From positions 1 through 27,736 of the forward strand of contig JAUCBJ010005068.1 of assembly GCA_032718475.1 (NCBI GenBank): a DNA stretch of 27,736 nt, written 5' to 3'. A program made the position numbers and the translations under genes. This document shows, piece after piece, positions 1 to 8,563 of the stretch. Under the pieces are notes generated by a model. That model made no database searches. It worked only from the letters and a program-made list of their open reading frames with translations, and was not told the origin of the DNA. Numbering within the stretch: position 1 is the first letter of the stretch; every line of letters begins with the position of its first letter. The DNA comes from Nemertoderma westbladi. Its lineage: Eukaryota; Xenacoelomorpha; Nemertodermatida; Nemertodermatidae.

Positions 1-136
1 GACCCGGCAACCATCGACCCAACAGACCCGTCAACCATCGACCCAACAGACCCGTCAACCATCGACCCAACAGCAACCCATTCATCAGACCCGTCAACCA
101 TCGACCCAACAGCAACCCATTCAGCAGACGCGGCAA
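1..136 (+). repeat. 24-bp coding tandem repeat (TRQPSTQQ) in exon 1
   Basis: Units of 24 bp such as acccgtcaaccatcg-acccaacag repeat about four times from the window edge. Later copies carry a 15-bp insertion (caacccattcatcag). The unit is a multiple of three, so the frame is kept and the protein gains TRQPSTQQ (+QPIHQ) repeats. The array probably continues upstream of the window. Confidence 0.9.
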
Positions 137-338
137 CCAATGCAAATGAACCCGGAACCTGAACCAGCTACTGATGGTGAACCGATATTCGACAAGGCCT
201 TGCGCGACGTTCAAATAACAGCTGGAGCCCAACTGAAACTCGCTTGCGAAATATCCTCCGAATTGAAACCGCAGATTCAATGGTGGAAAAATGGTCACGC
301 CATAAAGCACGGCGCCAAATTCAAATTACACGATGGAG
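2..338 (+). CDS. Ig-repeat gene, first visible exon (partial at 5')
   Basis: Frame 2 is open from the window edge. It encodes TRQPSTQQ repeats, a short acidic linker with PEPEPATDGEP, then the N-terminal half of Ig1 (first Cys in KLACEIS, tandem Trp in IQWWKNG). The exon ends at a phase-1 donor (gatggag|gtaaaa, GT at 339-340). The in-frame ATG at 140 is not needed as a start, because the frame continues upstream through the coding repeats. Confidence 0.82.
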
Positions 339-3300
339 GTAAAAACAACACCTTATTGAGTATTTTGGTTAGAAAATACATTGAGTATTTCTGAGATGCC
401 ATTGTTCTTATGAATTTGATATTTTCAAATAAATCAAATTAATAGTGTTGTCCTAAATAATTATAATTTTCTTATAATTCTGCTTGTTGTACAAGTGCGG
501 AAGTGCAGCTACTTTCTTCTAAATTCTTATCCAGTTACTCAAACGAATGTTACGTTTTTAGGGTTGAGAGAGTTGTCGCATCTGATTGAATAACTATTGA
601 CTGTTTTCTCGTTTATTTCAGGAAAGAAACAAATTCTGTTAATCAACGGCGCTACCGAAAGTGATTCAGGGATTTACCTGATTCGGGCATCCACTGATAT
701 CGGAATAACAGAGAGTCAATGTAACGTTATTGTATCAGCTGGTGGTAAGTTGTAGGCGATAGTCTAGAAGAACTCGAGGCAATTTAATTCTTTTGTGCAT
801 CAAAATATTTCATATCAACGGTACAGTTAGTAGTTAGTTGTCTGTCTGTAGTAGGTAAAATTAAAAAACGAATTATTGTCACTGATTGGAGCTGTTTTCT
901 TCAATATACAGTCACACACCCACCCAATATAGTATTTTATTTAATATCATATGTAATTATTGTATCCCATTATTTTGCTAAATTTGATCAGTTTCATAGA
1001 TTGTTCAATGTTTGCTATACTTACCGATACTTCAATTTAATTTCAGTTTGAGATTTCCAATAAACATTTTAGGTTTCTTATGCCTAAACTATTCAACATT
1101 AAACCACCTGAAATTTGTTAAGTTCTGTACCACAATTATGAGGCCTATTTTTATATTGTTTTGTTATCGTTGAATAATTCTCGAATTTGGCCTATCTTGA
1201 TTTTTTTACACTTCACCCAGATCAACAACCATTCGAGTCCCAACAGCCAACCCAGACACAGATGGACCCGAGGGGATCGCAGGGTCAGCCTCGTCAAAGT
1301 CAGCCTAGGGGTCAGCAGAAGATCCATTACGCCAACGTACAGGGGCCTCCGGTGCCCAATATGCAGGGCCCCCCAGTGGTATTACAAGGTCTCACTAGTC
1401 TGATTGTCCGAGAAGGAGACGCCACTATACTAGAATGCCGTATAGCTGGGGATCCTGGTAAGTGTAAGGGATCCAGGTGGGTACTGGGGATCCAGTTGGG
1501 ACTGGGGATCCAGGTGGGACTGGGGATGCAGGTGGGTAGTGGGGATCCATGTAATTCTAAGGGATCCATGTACATACTGTGGATCCAAAGAGGTGCTTGG
1601 GCTCAAGGTAGGTACTGTGGATCTAGGTAGCGTTGGGGATCCAGAGAGGTGCTAGTGTTCCAAGTAGGTATTGGGGATCCAGAGAAGTGCTTGTGTTCCA
1701 GGTAGGTACTGGGGATCCAGATAGGTGTTTCGGATCCAGGTAGGTTCTGGGGATCCAGGTAGATACTGTGGATATTGAGAGGTACTGGTGATCCAGATAA
1801 GTGCTTGGGTTCCAGATAAGTATTTGGGGATCCATGTATGTGCATGGATTCCAGGTACATATTGGGATCCAGATGTGTTGTTTGGATTCGTATAGATTAT
1901 TCGCCTTCAGGAACTATTGTGGAACCAAGTATCCAGGATCCGTGTATCCAGGTAGATACTGGTCATCAATGTACATGCTTGGAAACTAAGTGTGTACTGG
2001 GGATCTGGGGATCTGTGTACTGGATCCATAAACAAGCTGGGGAACCAGATACGTGCTTCTTCTTGTATCTCTGTATCTATGTATCTATGTATCTTTCTGT
2101 TGGTGTATTATTGTAGAGGTTTATCTGGGTGTAACTGTATCTGTATTTGTATATGGGGTATCAAGTGAATCCAACACTGCTTACAGTGAGAAATGTGTCA
2201 AAAACGAACAAGAAAAACTCCGAACTACACCATGTCCTGGAATATAGTGCCGTTTTTCTGGTACCTGCCCGCCCCCCCCCCCCCCCCCAAAAAAAAAAAT
2301 AGAAATTTTTTTTCTACAAATCGTAATGAGATTGCATGAAATTTGAAACAGAGATAGTTTCACCTCCCTCCTCCTTCCTTGGCAGATAAGCTTTATCTTA
2401 GCGCAGTGGGTATTCAAGAGCACCGAATGCAGACTGGACAGACTGATAAGGTTCTGATTAAGGACATGGGGGCGGTTGGCGACTCGCCCTCGCATCAGTA
2501 GATGATAGTGGCAATGGTGGAACTGGTCTATTGATGAATCCGTTGAATAAGTTGATGAATAAGTTGATGACAAAGCACCCACCAGATAGGCGCACTTTCC
2601 CATCTCCAGACCCCAGTATTAGCCCACTCACAGTATCAGCTGCAGCAATCAAGACAGCCATTGACAGCTTTAATCCTGGCTCTGCCGCAGGTATTTCTGG
2701 GTTAAGACCACAACATCTGCAAGATGCAGTCTCCAAAAGATCTGGAGAAGCATACATATCCCTTTTGGGCTCGGTCACGTCACTGGTCAACAAGATCTTA
2801 TCCGCAGATGTCCCCCTTTCAGTTCGTCCTGTCCTAGCTGGACCCTCAATGACAGCTTTCCTGAAGAAAGGAGGCGGTATCCGGCCTATCGCTGTAGGAG
2901 AGACCCTCAGGCGTCTAACAGCCAAATGTGCCACTAGATCAGTCTCTCCAAAATTTGCCACTGAGATTTGTCCTACTCAACTCGGTTTTGGTATACCAGG
3001 CGGATGTGAAGCCGCTGTTCACCCTGGCTGTCTTAGGTTTTTGTGAAGGCCTCCATCAAAAGCTTGCCATCTTCCAGACAGAGTTGAAGGTAGGTTATGT
3101 AGATGATGTGAACTCAGCAGGTAATTGGGAGAGAGTTCTTTCCAATTTTTTGGAGTTTCGTTCCTCATGCGAAGACATTGGACTCTATCTGAATGAGGAA
3201 AAGTGTGGCTGTGTATTCTCCACCCAGATGGCTATGACCAAATCCTTGACGCCTTCAAATCAGCCCGCCCCAGTATTAGAGAACCCCTTGGGGATGACCT

Positions 3301-6300
3301 ATGTCTTCTTGGGGCACTATTAGGAAGTAATGCCCTGAGTTCTACTCTCAAGGAGATGGTCGAAATGATCCATCTCTTTCACTCCCGCCTAAAGAAACTG
3401 CGACATCATGATGCATTTTTCCTCCTGAAGAACTGCATGACAATGCCTAAACTCACGTATATACTGCGTAGTTCACCCACCTTCCATCGCCCTGACCTCC
3501 TAGATCAGCTTCACTCTCAACTAAAAGATACACTGGAGGAAATTACGTAAAAATGTCTCCAGACTCTTGGGATCAGGCAACCTTCCCCTGACGGTTAAGA
3601 GGGTTAGGAGTGCCACTTGTATCCCACATTGCACCAGCCGCATTCCTTGCATCACTAAACAAGAATAGGGACCTGATAGCAAAGATTATTGAGCCAGTCT
3701 CCACATTGCCATTCTATGCAGAGGCATTATCTTCTTGGAAAAGCCTTCTATCTGTTCCCTCACTTCCTGAAGAACCATCCAATCAGCGGAATTTGATGGA
3801 GCCCATCCTGCAACATCGGGTTGAAAACCTCTTCCAGCGATCTGACCTTACCTCACTTTCTCGCCTTAAAGGGTGCAAGGCACCAGGATCTGGTGATTGG
3901 TTGAATGCTTTGCCATCTGCTACACTTGGCCTAAGGTTAGCAGATGGTGATTTTGGTATTGCTGTGGGTCTTTGTCTTTGCGCACCGGTTTGTTCATCAC
4001 ACCCCTGTGTGTGTGGCGCCATAGTTGATTCATCAGCCCTCCACGCACTAACATGCAAGCATACCAAAAGCCGTCACGCCGGCCACAGACTAGGTAATGA
4101 TGCCATTCACCGTGCTCTTGGGTCAGCTGAAGTACCATCCTCCCTGGAACCCATTGGATTGTGCCGAAATGATGGTAAACGGCCAGATGGTGCGACCTTG
4201 CTCGCATGGTCCAGGGAACTCTCCCTAGTATGGGATTTCACCTGTACTCACCGACTTGCCCCATCTTACCAGGCCATAGCGTCTAGCGACGGTTCATCTG
4301 TTGCCAATTTAGCAGAGGACCGAAAGAAAGGGAAGTACAATGACCTGTCTCCGAACTATATAGTACAGCCTGGTGCAGTCGAGACCTTGGGTGTCGTTGG
4401 TACTACAGTAGATACCATGGACTTCCTCCGCGAACTTGGCCGGCGTGCAGAGAAGGTCAGGGGGAATAAGAGGGCAACTGAACACCTGCGTCAACGCATT
4501 GGGGTCTGTGTGCAGGCAGGTAATGCTGCCTGTATCAAGGAATCGTTTGGATCAGGCGGCAACTGAATCCAGTGAATATATTAAGAATAACGAAGATGAC
4601 GATTCATTAAACTTATTATTTATAGATATATATAATAGTATTATAATTATTTATTCTTAAATAGTTACCGTTCTAGAAAATAAATAATTGATAAATAGAT
4701 AATTGATTTCCTACTATTCAGTAATAAAAAAAAAAAGTTTATTTGTTAAATAGAATAAATTAACCTCGCGCCGGCGCAAAACCATGCAACTTTCGATTAC
4801 TCATATCTCAGCTATTTTACGATAAAATTCAGATTGTGATACATATTTGGAATCCTTGCATGGCCAGCTTTCTAACTGTACCTCTAAATCACTATAAGAC
4901 TGAAGAATAACTGCGGTGTAACTGGTGCAATATCGACTAGGTACCAGAATAACGACACTATATTCCAGGACATGGTGTACAGTACCTGTGTACAGTAGTT
5001 TGTTAGCTTTATCTGATTATGGTAGGCCTTAGTTTGAATGCGTAAAAGGAATGTAATTTGTAAAAATATAATTATAAATTTTGACTTGCTTCTAAACATA
5101 TCACTTTAAACTCTTAAATGCTATTTGTTTCAGATCCAGATATTTCGTGGTTTTACAACGGAAGAACAATTAGTCCGAGCGATTACGTTATTTTATCTCA
5201 GGACGACGGAGGTCTAGCTAGATTGCTACTCACCTGCCCCGTGGAGAGTGATACCGGTACTTATTCCTGTCACGGACGGAACGCATTCGGTAAGTTGTCA
5301 AGGTTGGAACGCATTCGGTAAGTTGTCAAGGTAGGAACGCATTCGGTAAGTTGTCAAGGTAGGAACGCATTCGGTAAGTTTGTCAAGGTTGGAACGCATT
5401 CGGTAAGTTGTCAAGGTTGGAACGCATTCGGAAAGTTGGTAAGGACGGAACGTATTCAGTAAATTGTCAAGTTCGGAACGCATTCCTCAAGTTGTCAAGA
5501 TTGGAACGCATTCGGAAATTTTGGATGAAGATACGCATTTGACAAAATGCATTCTATAAGCTGTCATGGACGAAAATGCTTCAGTGAGTTGTTTGTCAAT
5601 GACCAAACGCATATGTCCCATGTACCTTGGAAGGGACAAATAATGATTTAGAACACCTCTGTAATGACTTTGTCCAGTCTGTTTTTGTAAAAAAAAACTT
5701 ACGGGATGAACTGCTGCAGGAAAGGGGTGTCAGAGTAGTCCTAGAAGCAGTACTACTGTATGTACACTCTCGAACTAACTTTCCACCTGCGACGCAACCA
5801 ACTCCCACAGTCGAACCCAAACCATGAGGGACGTCCTTACTTGATGATGACTGGAACTTCCCCCGAAATCCAGCACTACCACGGGGATTCCACAAACCCA
5901 TGATACTGGAATACGCATTAAAAACTCGTTCAGTGTTTTTGACAAAATCAAACTCAAGTTTCTCCTTTTGAATAATCCAAAGATTATCATAACACTGATC
6001 GCACCCCTAATTTAGCTTCCTACTACCTTTCACAGCGCAATCTACAGTGTCAAACTAAAATTTCATCCATCCTTCATACTATCGGGAGCAAAATCGGGAT
6101 GATATCGCCCCAAATTTAGCTGACCACATTGCCTCCAATCAATTAGCATACCAGAAGAAGATAGGAGCCGATATCATTACGGGCATAACTTACGAATTCT
6201 TAGAAAAGCACTGTGAAAGCGACAAGATGTGCCAACTTAATATTCAGGGAGCTTTTGACAATGTAAAGAACTCGACTCTGTTTGATAAACTCTCATTAAA

Positions 6301-8207
6301 ATCAAGAATCCCTATTAGTGTTGTACTCTTAAAGCATTATGCAGTCACTGTCGCCTATAGTACCTCAAGTTCGGAAATAGGATAGACGAAACTTGAATAC
6401 CTACTTGGATTTTCTATTGAATTTATGTGGATTGTAACCTTGGCTTACGTGGACAATGATATATTCTTTGCTAGATCTCGTGAGGAGCTACAGTAGATTG
6501 CATGGTTGCCCTTCTATAGCTCAATTGGTCTGTTGTTTGAAGCTGATAATACTAAATTCAATTTCACTTCCATTGAATCCACCCGAAGTTCAAAAACATG
6601 TCTAAATCCGATACAAAATCGAAACTCCGAGTACCAACAACATGACCAGTATGTCAGAGGGCTTTGTTCGCAAAGGGTGGACCGTGCAATAAATTGACCC
6701 CAATAAGCGCAGTAGCTCTTCCTTCCATCTTGTACTACTGTACACAAAGTTTAAGACCGGGAACATGTCACCTATTGAAATCAACAAGTTGATGCAGCTT
6801 ACAGAAAGTCACTACACAGGATGGTATATCAATGGAATTATGTCACTAATAGAACACTCGATGAATTATTGCATTGACCACCACTATCACACGAACTCTT
6901 CAGAAGCAATACCGGCACCCTGATCCGTATAGTCACATGCCCCAATGATTTGGTACAGATCTTTCTACAGAAGGCGTCGTGGAATCTGAGCGGTAGGAAA
7001 TATACCTACTGTATCAACTCACCTACTGTAATGTACAGAAAGCTCCACCCTGTGCCAACAGTGTCTTCCCTCTTGACTTTTAAATATAACCAAAAGACTT
7101 TTAGTATTAAATAGGAAAGAATTCGCAGCAGCTATTTAGGAATTTAAACGGGGCTCTGAATCTGACCTGTGTCTCAAACAATCAACTGGCTTACCTGACC
7201 TACATCAACCTTACTTGCCGTTCTTCCATCACATAACAACTGTAGGCCTACACTGTTCTCTGTGCCGTGTTTTAGCCCGATCCACACTAAACTTTAACCT
7301 TGCTCGATTTCTCCATCACGTAACATCTGTATCCCCCTTCTTTGTGTTCTTTGTGCCATGTTTTAGCCTGATCTAAATTTTATCCTTGCTGTGTATGTTT
7401 TTAATGTTTCTGTTTGGGCAATTTTGGCTATCTTCTCCTTTCTGTTTTCATTTAATATCTATTATCCGTATATCTATTATATATTATTTGTCCGCTCTTT
7501 TCGAATTAAAAAAATATGATATGATATTCAAAGCGTTATTCAATGGTTTTTTGTCACCAATAACTAAAGTAGAACTTCACACTTCTCGGCTCCAACTGAT
7601 TTCATTCAGATCACAAGTGAACGAAGAAACGAGCAAGTGCAATAGCAGAATAAAGTAAACCAGTTTGGAACGCTTTCAAGCAACCTTTTACATTTACTGC
7701 TAATTTCACAACCTTTCTGATGTACAGTACCCCCATTATTTATTTATCTTTCCAGGAACGGTGCAAACTAAAGGATTGCTCACAGTTCAACCCGAAGTAG
7801 AAAACGCGATAAACCAAGGTAACGACCCCGGCCAGTACGGAATTGTACAGAGTGGTCAGCAACCGGTACAGCAGTACTATGAGACCGAACAACAGGGGAC
7901 TGCGGACGGCACCCAGTACTACCAAAGGAACGCCTACCAGGAAGGATCGCTACCGGGGGGCAGGTATCAGAAGTCCCAGAGTTCGGTGCAGACGTCCAGC
8001 CAGACGTCCCAACGTCCTGGCCAGCAGCAGCAGCAGCAGCAGGTGTACCAGCAGCGGACTAGCACGGCGCATCAGCAGGGGCAGTCAGTGTACCAGAGGG
8101 GTGGGGGTCCGCAGCAGAATACCGGCGGCAACTATAGCAGACAGTCGCAGCAGATAGCCGGGCCGCAGGGGGACACTCATAGTCAGTATGTCTACAGAAC
8201 CTACTAG
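2..8207 (+). CDS. Ig-repeat (I-set) muscle-type protein, 3' part, five visible exons
   Basis: Join of 2-338, 622-744, 1221-1457, 5134-5289 and 7756-8207 gives one open frame of 434 residues plus TAG; the 5' end lies outside the window. All four introns are GT-AG and phase 1, so the inner exons are symmetric (1-1), as is usual for shuffled Ig domains. Order: repeated TRQPSTQQ linker (about 1-45), Ig domain 1 (about 60-152), Q/P-rich linker (about 154-205), Ig domain 2 (about 207-295), Q/Y/G-rich tail to the terminal VYRTY. Ig2 has the canonical Cys (LECRIAG), Trp (ISWFYNG) and DTGTYSC. Ig1 has the first Cys (LACEIS) and Trp, but Ile where the second Cys should be (SGIYLIRAS). Known: I-set domains of this type occur in sarcomeric and cytoskeletal proteins (titin, twitchin, palladin, myotilin). 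Inference: a structural or scaffolding protein. No kinase or Fn3 domain is visible, so the exact orthologue cannot be named. Confidence 0.85.
622..744 (+). CDS. Ig-repeat gene, exon completing Ig domain 1
   Basis: Acceptor is tttatttcag (AG 620-621) and donor is gtg|gtaagt (GT 745-746). The 123-nt exon encodes KKQILLINGATESDSGIYLI and on to CNVIVSA, which is the C-terminal half of Ig1. The Leu-x-Ile strand and the D-S-G-x-Y turn are present. The Cys normally two residues after Tyr is Ile; another Cys lies downstream in the last strand (SQCNV). The exon is too short to stand out as an ORF and was placed by splice sites and domain continuity. Confidence 0.85.
745..1220 (+). other. Intron 2 of the Ig-repeat gene
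   Basis: AT-rich intron between donor gtaagt (745) and acceptor cttcacccag (1220). No coding, RNA or repeat structure was seen beyond simple AT-rich sequence. Confidence 0.7.
1221..1457 (+). CDS. Ig-repeat gene, exon with Q/P linker and start of Ig domain 2
   Basis: Acceptor is cttcacccag (AG 1219-1220) and donor is gatcctg|gtaagtg (GT 1458-1459). It encodes a low-complexity linker rich in Q, P, R and G (SQGQPRQSQPRG, then two QGPPV motifs), then the first strands of Ig2 with LIVREGDATILECRIAGDP. The final codons and donor form the first unit of the 19-bp minisatellite that fills the start of the intron. Confidence 0.85.
1450..2060 (+). repeat. 19-bp minisatellite seeded on the exon 3 splice donor
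   Basis: GATCC-type anchors fall at 1451, 1470, 1489, 1507, 1525, 1544, 1563, 1582, 1620, 1638, 1676, 1714, 1733, 1752, 1771, 1790, 1829, 1847, 1866 and 1885, a spacing of 18-19 bp or twice that. The consensus is close to GGATCCAGGTAGGTACTGG. The first unit is the exon 3 end plus the real donor (GGATCCTGGTAAGTGTAAG). Later units are progressively degenerate and fade by about 2060. There are roughly 30 units. Confidence 0.88.
2272..2299 (+). repeat. Poly-C/poly-A tract (C17 A11)
   Basis: Seventeen C followed by eleven A, just inside the left inverted repeat. Two other C19 runs occur in the window (22150-22168 and 23374-23392). Length in such runs is error-prone in assemblies. Confidence 0.9.
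2336..2380 (+). repeat. Dispersed repeat fragment, copy 1
   Basis: The segment with gaaacagagatagttt-c-acctccctcc recurs in the same orientation at 10790-10830 with a few differences. It is probably a piece of one repeat family. Confidence 0.7.
2531..4566 (+). pseudogene. Broken non-LTR-type reverse transcriptase with zinc knuckle and restriction-like endonuclease end
   Basis: Four collinear pieces in shifted frames: about 2531-3000, 3000-3230, 3210-3550 and 3610-4566. The first has GIRPIAVGETLRRLTAKC and QLGFGIPGGCEAAVH, typical of finger/palm segments of a widespread animal RT family. The next has the catalytic box YVDD (about 3098-3109) but follows at once, so the palm segment with the first catalytic Asp and the QGDP-type motif is deleted near 3040. 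The last has a Cys/His cluster (CVCG with H and C about 15 residues on) and KRPDGATLLAW followed by LVWDFTC, matching the CCHC plus PD...D layout of restriction-like endonucleases in R2-type elements. Dead element: frameshifts, a stop at 3548 and the deletion. Exact clade not assigned. Confidence 0.8.
5134..5289 (+). CDS. Ig-repeat gene, exon with core of Ig domain 2
   Basis: Acceptor is tttgtttcag (AG 5132-5133) and donor is gcattcg|gtaagtt (GT 5290-5291); both junctions are phase 1. It encodes PDISWFYNGRTISPSDY and on to VESDTGTYSCHGRNAFG, with the conserved Trp and the D-x-G-x-Y-x-C signature. The last 12 nt and the donor are the first unit of the 28-bp tandem array in the following intron. 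Confidence 0.88.
5278..5525 (+). repeat. 28-bp minisatellite seeded on the exon 4 splice donor
   Basis: ACGCATTC anchors fall at 5281, 5309, 5337, 5365, 5394, 5422, 5450, 5478 and 5506, i.e. 28 bp apart (one gap of 29). The unit is ggaacgcattcg-gtaagttgtcaaggt. The first unit is the last 12 nt of exon 4 plus the real donor; the next five keep an intact ATTCG|GTAAGT. Later units decay, and traces (acgcat, atgcatt, aatgctt) persist to about 5615. Confidence 0.95.
5627..6496 (+). pseudogene. Remnant of a second, LINE-type reverse transcriptase in intron 4
   Basis: The open pieces are collinear with a non-LTR RT. 6158-6385 encodes a segment with CQLNIQGAFDNVKNS, the RT motif A pattern (D-I-x-G-A-F-D-N-V, with Asn for the first Asp). 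After an in-frame TAG, the same frame at 6386-6496 gives LAYVDNDIFFARSREEL, the YxDD motif with Asn for the second Asp. The stretch between, which should hold the GxxQG motif, is missing. Upstream, 5627-5827 and about 5829-5971 are open (VRVVLEAVLLYVHSRTNFPP, then LLDDDWNFPRNPALPRGF) and may be the region before the RT. It is inactive, and its sequence is unlike the intron 3 RT. Confidence 0.65.
7222..7390 (+). repeat. Imperfect 87-bp tandem duplication in intron 4
   Basis: Two copies with shared blocks (ccatcac-taaca-ctgta, then ctctgtgcc-tgttttagcc-gatc) start near 7223 and 7310. No coding content was seen. The stretch between the LINE relic (about 6500) and this duplication has no other recognisable element. 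Confidence 0.65.
7756..8207 (+). CDS. Ig-repeat gene, terminal exon with Q/Y/G-rich tail
   Basis: Acceptor is ctttccag (AG 7754-7755). The frame completes Ig2 (NAFG joined to TVQTKGLLTVQPE) and then runs through about 135 residues of low complexity with QQYYETEQQG, a run of seven Gln (CAG-type codons near 8024-8041) and YQRGGGPQQ. It ends in SQYVYRTY and TAG at 8205-8207. No domain is recognised in the tail. Its base composition is clearly GC-richer than the introns, which supports coding. Confidence 0.85.
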
Positions 8208-8365
8208 GACTATTTGTTCTAGAACACAGAAACCTAACAACTGAACAAACTGGAACATTTTTAGATAATGGATGATTAATTTCACACAGGCGATCAAGAT
8301 CACATACATAATTTTTCGAGAGGACTTAGGATATTTCGAAACGAGCAATGGATTTTAGAGAAACA

Positions 8366-8388
8366 ATTAAAAATTCTAGAACATTAAA
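8366..8388 (+). promoter_or_regulatory. Candidate polyadenylation signals of the Ig-repeat gene
   Basis: ATTAAA occurs at 8366-8371 and 8383-8388, about 160-180 nt after the stop. Further ATTAAA copies lie at 8499-8504 and 8558-8563. No AATAAA was found close by, so the site used is uncertain. Confidence 0.35.
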
Positions 8389-8563
8389 TAATAGTATTTA
8401 GTAATTCTTTATATCTAATCGCGTTCCTCACTGCGCTGTGTGGAATGCTGTAGATTGGATTACCAATTGATCAATGTGTTTTTTTTTCGCTTTTTTAGAT
8501 TAAATGAATATAACTACTGTATGCTGTCCGTAATAGTATATTATGTATTTGCCATTCATTAAA

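Larger units (their letters stand above)
2226..4979 (+). mobile_element. 2.75-kb insertion bounded by 41-bp inverted repeats with flanking TA
   Basis: The left arm 2226-2266 and right arm 4939-4979 are reverse complements with two mismatches in 41 bp (core CACCATGTCCTGGAATATAG). Each is bordered by TA, so a TA target duplication is possible. The interior holds a decayed reverse-transcriptase ORF. Non-LTR retrotransposons do not normally have terminal inverted repeats, so the RT may have inserted into a DNA transposon, or the repeats may be two opposed copies of a short element. The sequence next to the arms differs on the two sides. Confidence 0.6.

Noticed and set aside
1327-1860. Minus-strand frames rich in LDPQ/GSP repeats
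   Set aside because: By-product of the 19-bp minisatellite and antisense to exon 3.
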